From positions 1 through 53,992 of the forward strand of contig CAIXFY010000074.1 of assembly GCA_903918885.1 (NCBI GenBank): a DNA stretch of 53,992 bases. Reading direction: 5' to 3'. Position 1 is the stretch's first letter. Every line of letters begins with the position of its first letter. Both the position numbers and the translations under genes were made by a program. Positions 8,812 to 17,307 of the stretch are shown here, one piece after another. Under the pieces are notes generated by a model, which was not told where the DNA came from, made no database searches, and worked only from the letters and a program-made list of their open reading frames with translations. The DNA comes from an uncultured Verrucomicrobia subdivision 3 bacterium (GTDB lineage: Bacteria; Verrucomicrobiota; Verrucomicrobiia; Limisphaerales; UBA11358).

Positions 8812-9803
8812 TGACCAGCCCCAACTCCGCCGCCGAAGCCGTCGCCCGCGTCGCGCAATCCGCGCAGACGACGGTGGACAACGGCGTGCACAAGCTGGAG
8901 TTCCGCGCCATGAGCACGCAATGCCAGATTAAGTTGCATGGCGTTTCTGCTAGCGTCGCCCGCGATTTTCAACGCGACGCCGTGGAGTGGGTCGGCCAGT
9001 TCGAGGCGCGCTATTCCCGCTTCATTCCCGACAGCCTTATCGGCAAAATCAACGCCGCCGCCGGTGAACACTGGGTGGAAACCGATTCCGAAACCGACCG
9101 GCTGCTGAATCTCTGCCAGGAACTGTTTTTCTTCACGCGCGGTTCGTTTGACCCGACGGCGCTGCCGCTGATGAAATTGTGGAACTGGAAAGCCAACCCG
9201 CCGGTAATCCCGACGGACGACGCGATTCAAGCCGCCCGCCAACTCGTCGGCTGGAATAAAATCCAGCGCCGGCCCGGCGGCATTTTTCTGCCGCAAGCCG
9301 GCATGAGCCTTGACCTCGGCGGCATCGGCAAGGAATACGCCGTGGATTGCGTCATGAACATGGCCATCGCGCGCGGCATTCCCAACGTGCTGATAGATTT
9401 CGGCCAGGACGTGCGCGTGCTAGGCCATGCGCCCGAGAAAAAATTCTGGTGGATCGGCCTCGACGATGCCACCGCGCCCGGCAAATGCTGGGCCGGCGTC
9501 GCCGTGACCGACCATGCGGTCGCCACCTCTGGCGATTATCTCCGCAACTTTGTTTTCAACGGTCGCCGTTACGGACACATCATTGATCCGCGCACCGGTT
9601 ATCCGGCGCTCAATGATTGCCGCGCGGTTTCCGTCATCGCGCCGAGCTGCACCATCGCCGGCCTGCTGTCCACCAGCATCTGCATCCTCGGCGCGAAAGA
9701 AGGCTTGCAGCTCATCGAACTCCATCCCGGCGCGGCCGCCGCCGTGACCACCGAAACCACCAAACTCTATTCCCGCAAATTCCATGAATACGTCCCCGTT
9801 TAA
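8805..9803 (+). CDS. apbE: FAD:protein FMN transferase
   Basis: ApbE moves FMN from FAD to a Thr/Ser in target proteins, forming a phosphoester bond. The 332-residue protein shows family motifs: DLGGIGKEYAVD, LIDFGQDVRVLG, VATSGDY and GHIIDPRTGYP. The start at 8805 (or the ATG at 8811, which shares bases with the upstream stop) gives an N-terminus with no hydrophobic signal peptide and no lipobox, which is unusual because bacterial ApbE is normally exported. Its targets are probably the upstream DUF3570 protein and possibly the two downstream Ig-repeat proteins. The stop overlaps the TlpA gene by 20 bp. Confidence 0.95.
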   Translation: MVMTSPNSAAEAVARVAQSAQTTVDNGVHKLEFRAMSTQCQIKLHGVSASVARDFQRDAVEWVGQFEARYSRFIPDSLIGKINAAAGEHWVETDSETDRLLNLCQELFFFTRGSFDPTALPLMKLWNWKANPPVIPTDDAIQAARQLVGWNKIQRRPGGIFLPQAGMSLDLGGIGKEYAVDCVMNMAIARGIPNVLIDFGQDVRVLGHAPEKKFWWIGLDDATAPGKCWAGVAVTDHAVATSGDYLRNFVFNGRRYGHIIDPRTGYPALNDCRAVSVIAPSCTIAGLLSTSICILGAKEGLQLIELHPGAAAAVTTETTKLYSRKFHEYVPV

Positions 9804-10278
9804 AAAACTCGCCGTGGCGACGCTGCTCGCCGGAACCTTTTTCACCGCGCAAGCCGCGCTCAAAGTCGGCGACACGCTGCCCGACCTCGCCGGCTTCAAG
9901 CTGGAAGGCAAATTGCCGGACGCGCTCAAGGGCAAGGTCGTCGTCGTGGATTTCTGGGCTTCGTGGTGCTCGCCCTGCGCCAAATCGTTTCCCGTGCTGG
10001 ACGAACTCCAGAAAAAATACGGCGACAAACTCGTCGTGCTCGCCGTGAACGTGGATGAAAAGAAGGCGAACATGGACCGCTTCCTCGCCAAGCACGCCGT
10101 CAGCTTCACCGTCGTGCGGGACGCGGAACAAAAACTCGTCGCCGTGGTGGAACCGGCCACCATGCCCACCTCTTTCATTCTGGACGGCGAAGGCAAAGTC
10201 CGTTTTCTGCACAATGGTTTCCACGGCGAGGACACCCGCAAGGAATACGTCAGCGAAATTGAATCCCTCTTGAAATAA
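9784..10278 (+). CDS. TlpA/ResA-like secreted thioredoxin
   Basis: A 164-residue periplasmic thiol-disulfide oxidoreductase. A signal peptide of about 24 residues ends in A-Q-A. The thioredoxin fold carries the active site W-C-S-P-C and the cis-proline region ATMPTSF. TlpA-like proteins with this N-terminus (VGDTLPDLAGF) act in cytochrome maturation or in reducing specific exported proteins. DUF4266/DUF3570/ApbE operons commonly include such a gene, perhaps for folding of the cysteine-containing DUF4266 lipoprotein (inference). The start overlaps the end of apbE; the next gene begins 4 bp after its stop. Confidence 0.92.
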   Translation: MNTSPFKKLAVATLLAGTFFTAQAALKVGDTLPDLAGFKLEGKLPDALKGKVVVVDFWASWCSPCAKSFPVLDELQKKYGDKLVVLAVNVDEKKANMDRFLAKHAVSFTVVRDAEQKLVAVVEPATMPTSFILDGEGKVRFLHNGFHGEDTRKEYVSEIESLLK

Positions 10279-10282
10279 TCCC

Positions 10283-10501
10283 ATGAAAAACAAGGCCTTT
10301 TTCCTCTTGGCATCCGCTCTGCTTATGGTTGGCAGTGGCTGCACCAACGTCAAACCCTGGCAACGCGGAACCCTCGCGGATTACACCATGCGCGCCGACC
10401 GCGACCCGCTGGGCACCGCACAAGCCGAGCACATCTGGTTCTCGCGCGAAGAGGCCAGCGGCGGACGCGGCGTGGGCGGCGGCGGTTGCGGATGCAATTG
10501 A
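10283..10501 (+). CDS. DUF4266 small lipoprotein
   Basis: A 72-residue lipoprotein. The hydrophobic signal ends in a lipobox with C20 (VGSGC), so the mature protein is about 53 residues and membrane-anchored. It shows the DUF4266 pattern: VKPWQRGTLADYTM, then D-x-x-x-x-x-x-x-A-E-H, and a glycine-rich end GGGGCGCN with two closely spaced cysteines. The family co-occurs with DUF3570, ApbE and TlpA. The terminal C-x-C could be a redox or metal site, and the neighbouring thioredoxin may act on it (inference). It is the last gene of the operon; 54 bp separate it from the first Ig-repeat gene. Confidence 0.9.
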   Translation: MKNKAFFLLASALLMVGSGCTNVKPWQRGTLADYTMRADRDPLGTAQAEHIWFSREEASGGRGVGGGGCGCN

Positions 10502-10555
10502 AATGCAATGCGAATGCATTTCACAAATCCCTGAAACATTAAGACTCAAGCAATC

Positions 10556-11851
10556 ATGAAACGACTCACTCGAACTCTGCCCATTTTTCTGGCGGCCGCC
10601 CTCCAAATCATGCCGCTCGTGCGGAACCTGTTTATCAATCCCGCCGCCGGCAACACCGTCGCCTTCATTCTCCGCTGGGGGATTGGGGCGGGCGCCGCAC
10701 TTGGAACCGTGGATGCCGTGTCAGGGGCAACAGCCGCTGCATTCACATCCACCAAACATTTTTACATGACGGCATTGAGTCCTTTTCCTACAGACAATAT
10801 AACAAATAATTTAGTTGGTTGGTTAGGCAGCAGTGGTCAAGCAGATTCTACGGTAGATACTTTTTCTTTGTCAGCTTATGGAACAACTGTGTCGCCAATC
10901 ACCAACAAGCAGATTGTTACCGCAACCATGCCAACCGGATTAAATTTCAGGGCGTTCTGGACTAACAACAGCCAATATGTTTTTGGCCAAATATACGGCA
11001 CACCTACTGTTACCGGCACATTTACAAACTTAGTCAAATTTTCTAGTCCAGGTAACGGAAGTATTTCTATAACGATTACATTTACGATTAGTAATGCCCC
11101 TGCATCATCCCCCGTCATCACCACCAACCCGGTCAGCCTGACGAACAATGTCGGCAGCAACGTCACGTTCACCGTCACCGCCGGAACCGAGCCGTTGAAT
11201 TACCAATGGTATTTCAACACCAACACCGCGTGGCCTAATGCCACCAACACGTCGCTCTCGCTCACGAACATCCAGTTGACCAACGCCGGAACGTATTCGG
11301 TCATCATCACCAATTCCTCCGGCTCGGTCACCAGTTCCTTCGCTCAGCTCACCGTCTGGCAACCACCCGTCATCACCACCCAGCCCGCTGGCATCACCAA
11401 CATCGCCGGTGGCAGCGCCACATTCAGCGTCACCGCCGTCGGCGTGCCCGCCGTCGGCTACCAGTGGAAATTCAACACCAACACCACGCTGGCCGGAGCC
11501 ACCGGCGCGTCACTCACGCTCACCAACGCCCGCGCCAGCCAGGCCGGCACTTACTGCGTGATCGTCTCCAACAGCGCCGGCAGCGTGACCAATTTCGCCA
11601 CGCTGGTGATTACCAATCCGCCGCCCGCCGCCTTTGCGCCCACGGCGCCGGTGGCATCCGCCACCAGTTTTCAGTTCACCTTCACCACGGTCGCCGGCCT
11701 CACGAACACGGTGCTGACGAACGGAGTGATTTCCGGCGGCACTTGGAACGTGTTCACGAACATTCCGCCCACGCCCACGCCCACGCCGATTGTCATCAGC
11801 GACCTCCCCGGCAGCGGCAGCCTCTTTTACCGCGTGATGGTCGTGCCGTAA
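10556..11851 (+). CDS. Ig-repeat surface protein 1 with flavinylation-like motif
   Basis: A 431-residue exported protein. The N-terminal module has a basic start, a hydrophobic helix (about 8-22), a second hydrophobic segment (35-50) and then D53-A-V-S-G-A-T59, identical in pattern to ApbE flavinylation sites. Residues about 62-180 form a putative-Ig (He_PIG-like) domain with P-T-G-L-N-F and YGTPTVTG. Two Ig-like repeats follow (about 182-355), with N-A-G-T-Y-S-V-I-I-T-N in place of the usual Ig cysteine. The C-terminal domain ends LFYRVMVVP. The first 60 residues are paralogous to those of the next large protein. The block around 10770-11100 is clearly more AT-rich than the rest. Extracellular adhesion or electron transfer are both possible. 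Confidence 0.82.
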   Translation: MKRLTRTLPIFLAAALQIMPLVRNLFINPAAGNTVAFILRWGIGAGAALGTVDAVSGATAAAFTSTKHFYMTALSPFPTDNITNNLVGWLGSSGQADSTVDTFSLSAYGTTVSPITNKQIVTATMPTGLNFRAFWTNNSQYVFGQIYGTPTVTGTFTNLVKFSSPGNGSISITITFTISNAPASSPVITTNPVSLTNNVGSNVTFTVTAGTEPLNYQWYFNTNTAWPNATNTSLSLTNIQLTNAGTYSVIITNSSGSVTSSFAQLTVWQPPVITTQPAGITNIAGGSATFSVTAVGVPAVGYQWKFNTNTTLAGATGASLTLTNARASQAGTYCVIVSNSAGSVTNFATLVITNPPPAAFAPTAPVASATSFQFTFTTVAGLTNTVLTNGVISGGTWNVFTNIPPTPTPTPIVISDLPGSGSLFYRVMVVP

Positions 11852-11875
11852 GCCCGGCTGTTTAAGGAAGTCTTC

Positions 11876-11913
11876 ATCGCCCGCCGGTCACAAGCCGCGC
11901 GGGCGATTTTTTT
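11876..11913 (+). terminator. Rho-independent terminator after Ig-repeat gene 1
   Basis: An 8-bp stem ATCGCCCG/CGGGCGAT is followed by seven T residues, 25 bp downstream of the stop codon. It closes the TCS-DUF3570-ApbE-Ig1 transcription block and implies a separate promoter for the large Ig-repeat gene. Confidence 0.75.
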
Positions 11914-12187
11914 CGACCCATCTGAAATTTAGCTTCGTCTTCGCCGACACGATTTCGCAACAGTGATTTCCACGCAGAGGACACCCGCCCCGGATGCCGG
12001 CGCTCCGGCGACCAGTTTCAGTAGATTTTGCCAGTCATATCAATGGTTTTATCATCTGGCATCCGGGCTGCTTGTCTCCACTCAGGAATTAAAAGCGTGA
12101 ATGCCGTCGATTAAAATAAATTTAACGTTTCACCACCGCCTTTCTTAAACCGCAATCTGCAAGACTGACTTGCCATAGAAAACCGAC
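11914..12187 (+). other. Leader region of Ig-repeat gene 2
   Basis: This stretch lies between the terminator and the 1437-residue Ig gene. It probably holds that gene's promoter, since the terminator isolates it from the upstream operon. I see no clear -35/-10 pair, riboswitch or small gene. Confidence 0.4.
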
Positions 12188-15100
12188 ATGAAACAAATCA
12201 CCCGGACATTGCCCTTGATTCTGGCCACCGCGCTGCAGCTCGTGCCGCTGCTGCGCAACCTTGCCATCGCGCCGGCGGCTGGCGGCAACCTCGCGGCCTT
12301 CATTTTGCGCTGGGGCATCGGCATCGCGGCGGGATTGGAATCCGTGGACGCGGTGTCCGGCGCGACGTCGGCGTTCACCACGCCCGGCACGTTTTCCGGC
12401 GCGGTCGGCACGCCCTTCAGCGCCAACGTCACGGTGTCCATCGGCGGCGGCAACACGGCGGCATCGGGTGATTACATCCTCGTGAGCGCCGGCGTGAATT
12501 CCTCGCTGTTGATGAACGGCCAGGGCACGACTGTTACACTGCCGCCCGGCCTGACCTTCACCGCGTCCTGGGTGAATAATGCCACGACCATCGGCGGCAT
12601 CATTACCGGCACGCCCACGACGGCCGGCACTTATTCGACCACCGTCACCATTGTCAGCCCGGGCAACGCCTCGCTTTCGCAAGCCATCACGATCACCATC
12701 ACCGGCACGACCACGCCCACGGCTCCGGCCATCACCACGCCGCCGGTAGCCACCAGTGTGATTGCCGGGAAAAACGCTGCGTTCACCGTCACCGCCAGCG
12801 GCACCGCGCCGCTCGGCTATTACTGGCTGAAAAATAATTCACCGCTCGCCAACGGCGGCAATGTTTCCGGTGCGAACACCGCCACGCTCGCGCTCACCGG
12901 TGTCACCGCCACGGACGCGGCGAATTATTCCGTGCTCGTCAGCAACAGCGTCGGCACGGCCACCAGCGCCGCCGCCGCGCTCACGGTGGTTTTGCCGCCG
13001 ACGATTTCCACCCAGCCCGCCGCGCAAACCGTGGCCACCGGCGCCAATGCGAATTTCTCCGTCACCGCCACCGGCAGCGCGCCGCTCGCCTACCAATGGT
13101 TGAAAGGCGGCGCGACCATCGCCAACGGCACAAAATATTCCGGCGTCACCACCAGCGCGCTGACCGTCGCCGCCGTGGCCGCCGCGGATGCGGGGAATTT
13201 TTCCGTAGTCGTCACGAACCTCGCGGGCAGCGTGACGAGTTCGGTCGCTGCGCTTACCATCGTCGCCACGCCGACCATCACCACGCCGCCCGCAAATGTG
13301 TCGGTGGTGGCTGGGACGAATGCCAGTTTCAGCGTCACCGCCGCCGGTTCCGCGCCGGTGTTTTATTTCTGGCAGAAAAACAGTTCGCCGCTCGCCAATG
13401 CTGGCAACATTTCCGGCGCGAACACCGCCACGCTGAATCTCGCCGCCGTCACCACCGCCGACGCCGCGAGTTATTCCGTCATCGTCTCAAACAATCTCGG
13501 CACGATTACCAGCCCCGCCGCCACGCTGACCGTTTCCGTGCCGCCCGCCATCGTCACGCCGCCAACGAGCGCGACCGTGCCGGCCGGTAACAACGCCAGT
13601 TTCTCCGTGACCGCGAGCGGCACCGCGACGCTGGCTTACCAATGGAAGAAAAATGGCGCAAACATTTCCGGCGCGACTTCGGCCACGCTCAATCTCAACA
13701 ATGTTTCCGCCACCGACGCGGCGAATTATTCCGTGACTGTCACGAACGCCGTCGGCAGCGCGACCAGCGCCGCCGCGACGCTGACGGTGCTCGTGCCACC
13801 CGCGCTGGCGACGCTGCCGGTCAGCGCCAGCGTCGCGCAGGGCGCGAATGCGACCTTCACCGCCAGCGCCACCGGCACGGCGCCGTTGAGTTTCCAATGG
13901 TTCAAGGATGGCGCGTTGATTCCCGGCGCGACTTCCAATGTCCTCACGCTTGCCGCCGTCACCACGGCGGACGCGGGTAATTATTCTTTGGTCGTCACCA
14001 ACACTGTCGGGAGCGCGGCGAGTTCCTCCGCCGCCCTGACGGTGTTGGTGCCACCAACGATTTTGACATCGCCAACCGACACCACGGTGCTGGCGGGTAA
14101 CAATGCCTCATTCACCGTCACCGCGAGCGGCAGCACGCCGCTGGCTTATCAATGGAAGAAAAACGGCGTCAGCCTTTCCGGCGCGAATGCCGCCACGCTG
14201 AATCTAAACAATGTCTCCGCCACCGACACGGCGGGCTACTCGGTGACGATTACCAATTCCGCCGGCGCGGCGACGAGTGCGGCGGCCACGCTGACCGTGC
14301 TGTTGCCGCCAGCCATCGTCACGCAACCGGCGAATCAATTCGGCGCGATCGGCGCCACCATCAATCTTTCCGTGATCGCCAGCGGCACGGCGACCTTGAG
14401 CTACCAATGGTTCCAGCACGGTGTCGCGCTGACGGATGGCGGAAATATTTCCGGTTCCGCGACCAGCACTTTGACCATCGCCGGTCTCACGACGAATGAA
14501 GTGGATTCCTATTTCGTCGTCGTCACCAACGTTTACGGCAGCGTCACCAGTGTGAACGCGAATGTTTCCATCAATGCTTCGCCCATCATCACCGTGCCGC
14601 CGGCCAGCCAGGTGGTGGCGCGCAGCAACAATGTCGTCTTCACCGTCACGGTGACCGGCACCGGCCCGCTCGCCTATCATTGGCGCAAGAATGGAACCAA
14701 CCTCGTCAACGCGGGAACGGTTTCCGGCGCGACCACGCCGACGCTTTCGCTCGCCACCGTCACGACGAACAACAACGGAAATTATTCCGTCGTCATCACG
14801 AACATTTACGGCAGCACCACCAGCGCCGTTGCCACGCTGGCCGTATTCACGCCGCCCGCCATCACCGGCCAGCCCACGAATCGGGCGGTGAAAGTCGGCA
14901 CCAACGTCACCTTCGCCGTGACCGCCACGGGCAGCGGCCCGCTGAAATTCCAGTGGTCGAAGAATGGTTCGCCGCTGACGGATGGCGGAAATATTTCCGG
15001 CGCGCTGACGAATGTGCTGAAAATTTCCGCGCTCACCACGGCGGATGCCGGAGCCTATTCCGTGTCCGTCGCCAACGCCGTCGGCAGCGTCAACAGTTCG

Positions 15101-16501
15101 AACGGCGTGCTGACCGTGCTCGTGCCGCCGGCAATCGTGACGCAGCCGGTGAGTCAGACCATCATCACGGGCAATCCCGTAACCTTCGGCGTCACCGCCA
15201 CCGGCACGGCGTCGTTGCGCTATCAATGGCGCAAGGCCGGCGTCGCGATCGCTGGCGCAACGAATGCGATATATTCGCTGGCCGCAGTCAAGACGACGGA
15301 TGCGACGAATTATTCCGTCGTCGTCACCAATCTCGCGGGCAGTGTCACGAGTTCCAACGCCTCGCTGACGGTGCTGGTTGCGCCGGTGTTCACACTGCAA
15401 GCCACCAACCGCGCGGTGAAAATCGGCAGCAACACCGTATTCCGCGCCACGGTCGCCGGCACCGCGCCGTTCGCTTACCAATGGTTCAAGGATGGAAATC
15501 CGCTGACGAATGGCGGTAACATTTCCGGTTCCATTTCCAACGCGCTGACGGTTTCTACGCTCACGACGAATGACGCCGGAATTTATTTCCTGACCGTAAG
15601 CAACGCCGCTGGTGCGGCCAGCAGCACCAACGCCGTGCTGACCGTGCTCGTGCCGCCCGCGATTGTGACGCAGCCCGTTTCGCAAACCATCGTCGCGAGC
15701 AACGCCGTGACCTTCAGCGTCAGCGCCACCGGCACCGCACCGCTGCGCTATCAATGGCGCAAGGCCGGCGTCGCCATCGCCGGCGCAACGAATGCAAACT
15801 ATTCGCTGGCCAAGGTCAAAACCACCGACGCCGCCGTTTATTCCGTCGTCGTCACCAATCGCGCGGGCAGCGTCACCAGCTCGAACGCCACGTTGAAAGT
15901 GGTTTTGCTGCCAGTGTTCACGACGCAGCCGGGCAGCCGCACGGTCAGCGCCGGATCAATCACCGTTTTCAGCGCGACGGTTACCGGCACCGCGCCGTTC
16001 CAGTTCCAGTGGTTCAAGAACGGCAAGCCGCTGGTGAACGGCGGCAATGTTTCCGGTGCGAGTTCGAATGTCTTGATGATCACCAGCATCAACAGCAAAA
16101 ACGCCGGAATCTACACGCTGGCCGTCACTAATCCGGCTGGCGGCATCGTCAGTTCTGGTGCCGCGCTGATAGTGACAAGCTCTGAAAATGACAGCGCCGA
16201 AAACTCCCGGGTTTCAACCAGAGCCAGCCTGGCACCAGCTCCCGCGCTCACCTTGGCCATCGCGGTGAACACCGCCCCGACCGCTCAGGTGGCGGCCAAA
16301 GTTGCCCAAAGCGCAGCTAGCGGCGTCACGCTCAAAGCCAATGGCACGGCGGGAGCGAGCTATATTTTACAAGCCACGGCGGATCTCATCCACTGGACGA
16401 ATCTGCAGACTAACAACGCCGACGCGCAGGGCGTGATTCAATTCACCGATGCCAAAGCGGCGACGGCATCCGCGCGGTTTTACCGGCTGGCGCAGCCGTA
16501 A
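12188..16501 (+). CDS. Giant Ig-repeat surface protein 2 with flavinylation-like motif
   Basis: A 1437-residue exported protein. Residues 1-60 repeat the module of the preceding paralogue: two hydrophobic segments and then D54-A-V-S-G-A-T60. A He_PIG-like domain (about 62-178, PPGLTF ... GTPTTAGTYS) follows. Thirteen Ig-like repeats of about 88 residues cover 179-1329; each begins with a P-P-A-I-V-T-Q-P type strand and ends in a D-A-A-N-Y-S-V-V-V-T-N type strand without cysteines. The C-terminal domain (about 1330-1437, SYILQATADLIHWTNL ... RFYRLAQP) is a module common at the end of Verrucomicrobial exported proteins. It is likely a long fibre outside the cell. Flavinylation is a hypothesis based on the motif and the neighbouring apbE. 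Confidence 0.85.
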   Translation: MKQITRTLPLILATALQLVPLLRNLAIAPAAGGNLAAFILRWGIGIAAGLESVDAVSGATSAFTTPGTFSGAVGTPFSANVTVSIGGGNTAASGDYILVSAGVNSSLLMNGQGTTVTLPPGLTFTASWVNNATTIGGIITGTPTTAGTYSTTVTIVSPGNASLSQAITITITGTTTPTAPAITTPPVATSVIAGKNAAFTVTASGTAPLGYYWLKNNSPLANGGNVSGANTATLALTGVTATDAANYSVLVSNSVGTATSAAAALTVVLPPTISTQPAAQTVATGANANFSVTATGSAPLAYQWLKGGATIANGTKYSGVTTSALTVAAVAAADAGNFSVVVTNLAGSVTSSVAALTIVATPTITTPPANVSVVAGTNASFSVTAAGSAPVFYFWQKNSSPLANAGNISGANTATLNLAAVTTADAASYSVIVSNNLGTITSPAATLTVSVPPAIVTPPTSATVPAGNNASFSVTASGTATLAYQWKKNGANISGATSATLNLNNVSATDAANYSVTVTNAVGSATSAAATLTVLVPPALATLPVSASVAQGANATFTASATGTAPLSFQWFKDGALIPGATSNVLTLAAVTTADAGNYSLVVTNTVGSAASSSAALTVLVPPTILTSPTDTTVLAGNNASFTVTASGSTPLAYQWKKNGVSLSGANAATLNLNNVSATDTAGYSVTITNSAGAATSAAATLTVLLPPAIVTQPANQFGAIGATINLSVIASGTATLSYQWFQHGVALTDGGNISGSATSTLTIAGLTTNEVDSYFVVVTNVYGSVTSVNANVSINASPIITVPPASQVVARSNNVVFTVTVTGTGPLAYHWRKNGTNLVNAGTVSGATTPTLSLATVTTNNNGNYSVVITNIYGSTTSAVATLAVFTPPAITGQPTNRAVKVGTNVTFAVTATGSGPLKFQWSKNGSPLTDGGNISGALTNVLKISALTTADAGAYSVSVANAVGSVNSSNGVLTVLVPPAIVTQPVSQTIITGNPVTFGVTATGTASLRYQWRKAGVAIAGATNAIYSLAAVKTTDATNYSVVVTNLAGSVTSSNASLTVLVAPVFTLQATNRAVKIGSNTVFRATVAGTAPFAYQWFKDGNPLTNGGNISGSISNALTVSTLTTNDAGIYFLTVSNAAGAASSTNAVLTVLVPPAIVTQPVSQTIVASNAVTFSVSATGTAPLRYQWRKAGVAIAGATNANYSLAKVKTTDAAVYSVVVTNRAGSVTSSNATLKVVLLPVFTTQPGSRTVSAGSITVFSATVTGTAPFQFQWFKNGKPLVNGGNVSGASSNVLMITSINSKNAGIYTLAVTNPAGGIVSSGAALIVTSSENDSAENSRVSTRASLAPAPALTLAIAVNTAPTAQVAAKVAQSAASGVTLKANGTAGASYILQATADLIHWTNLQTNNADAQGVIQFTDAKAATASARFYRLAQP
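12722..16174 (+). repeat. Thirteen tandem Ig-like coding repeats
   Basis: Thirteen in-frame repeats average about 265 bp. Each starts near a P-P-x-I-x-x-x-P segment and ends before the next L-V-P-P or equivalent linker. Early repeats (1-8) are diverged. Repeats 9-13 alternate between two subtypes, A with N/S-P-L-T/V-D/N-G-G-N-I/V-S-G and B with RYQWRKAGVAIAGATNA, which suggests recent duplication of a pair. Confidence 0.85.
15123..16178 (+). repeat. 528-bp two-domain higher-order repeat
   Basis: Repeats 10-11 and 12-13 form a 528-bp (176-codon) unit present twice. Landmarks shift by exactly 528 bp: TGCCGCC at 15123 and 15651, and TATCAATGGCGCAAGGCCGG at 15221 and 15749. Near-identity at the DNA level indicates a recent tandem duplication and a site for length change by recombination. 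Confidence 0.75.
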
Positions 16502-16563
16502 ATTTTCCGCGCAAAAAAAGTTTCCGCGTTGCTTTGAACTGGCCACGCGATAAAATTGCGGCC

Positions 16564-17301
16564 ATGTCAGATTTCATTCGCGCCGATGGCCGCACCCCGA
16601 ACCAACTGCGCCCGCTGCGCTTTCAAAACCACATCGCGCCGCACGCCGCCGGCTCCACGCTCATCGAATGGGGCAGCACCCGCGTCATTTGCGCTGTGAC
16701 CATCGAGGAATCCGTTCCGCGCTGGATGAAGGAACAAAAAGTCGAGGGCGGCTGGCTCACCGCCGAATACTCGATGCTCCCCTACTCCACGCTGACGCGC
16801 AAACCTCGTGACATTTCCAAGGGCAAGCTGGATGGCCGTTCGTCGGAAATCCAGCGGCTCATCGGCCGCTCCATCCGCGCCGCGATTGACTTGGACAAGG
16901 TCGGCGCGCGCACGCTCTGCATTGACTGCGACGTATTGCAGGCCGACGGCGGCACGCGCACGGCGGCCATCACCGGCGCGTTCGTGGCGCTCTCGCTCGC
17001 GATGAAAAAGCTGATGGCGGAAAAGAAAATTTCCGAGAACCCGATTCTCTCCGGCGTCGCCGCCGCCAGCGTGGGCATCGTGAAAAATGAGGCGCTGCTG
17101 GATTTGTGTTATACCGAGGATGTTGCCGCCGCCGTGGACATGAATCTCGTGATGAATTCACGCGGTGAATTCATCGAGCTGCAAGGTTCCGGAGAAGAGG
17201 CGACTTTCACGGACGCGCAGCTCGCGGAGTTGCTCGCGCTCGGCAAAGCCGGCATCAAGGAACTTTTGGCCGCGCAACAGACGGCCATCGCTCAAGGCTG
17301 A
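16564..17301 (+). CDS. rph: Ribonuclease PH
   Basis: A 245-residue phosphorolytic 3'-5' exoribonuclease that trims tRNA 3' ends. It shows family sequences RADGRTPNQLRP, GSTRVICAVT, GWLTAEYSMLPYST, RSIRAAIDLDKVG and CDVLQADGGTRTAAI. The ATG at 16564 was preferred to the in-frame ATG at 16534 because MSDFIRADGR is the standard RNase PH start. It is followed 6 bp later by a phosphatase gene and then prmA, forming a three-gene operon on the plus strand. No abnormal residue was seen. Confidence 0.96.
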   Translation: MSDFIRADGRTPNQLRPLRFQNHIAPHAAGSTLIEWGSTRVICAVTIEESVPRWMKEQKVEGGWLTAEYSMLPYSTLTRKPRDISKGKLDGRSSEIQRLIGRSIRAAIDLDKVGARTLCIDCDVLQADGGTRTAAITGAFVALSLAMKKLMAEKKISENPILSGVAAASVGIVKNEALLDLCYTEDVAAAVDMNLVMNSRGEFIELQGSGEEATFTDAQLAELLALGKAGIKELLAAQQTAIAQG

Positions 17302-17307
17302 TTTTCC

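Noticed and set aside
14204-15754. 516-codon minus-strand frame
   Set aside because: It is antisense to the Ig repeats and itself repetitive because the DNA is; composition is Arg/Gly/Asp-rich noise.
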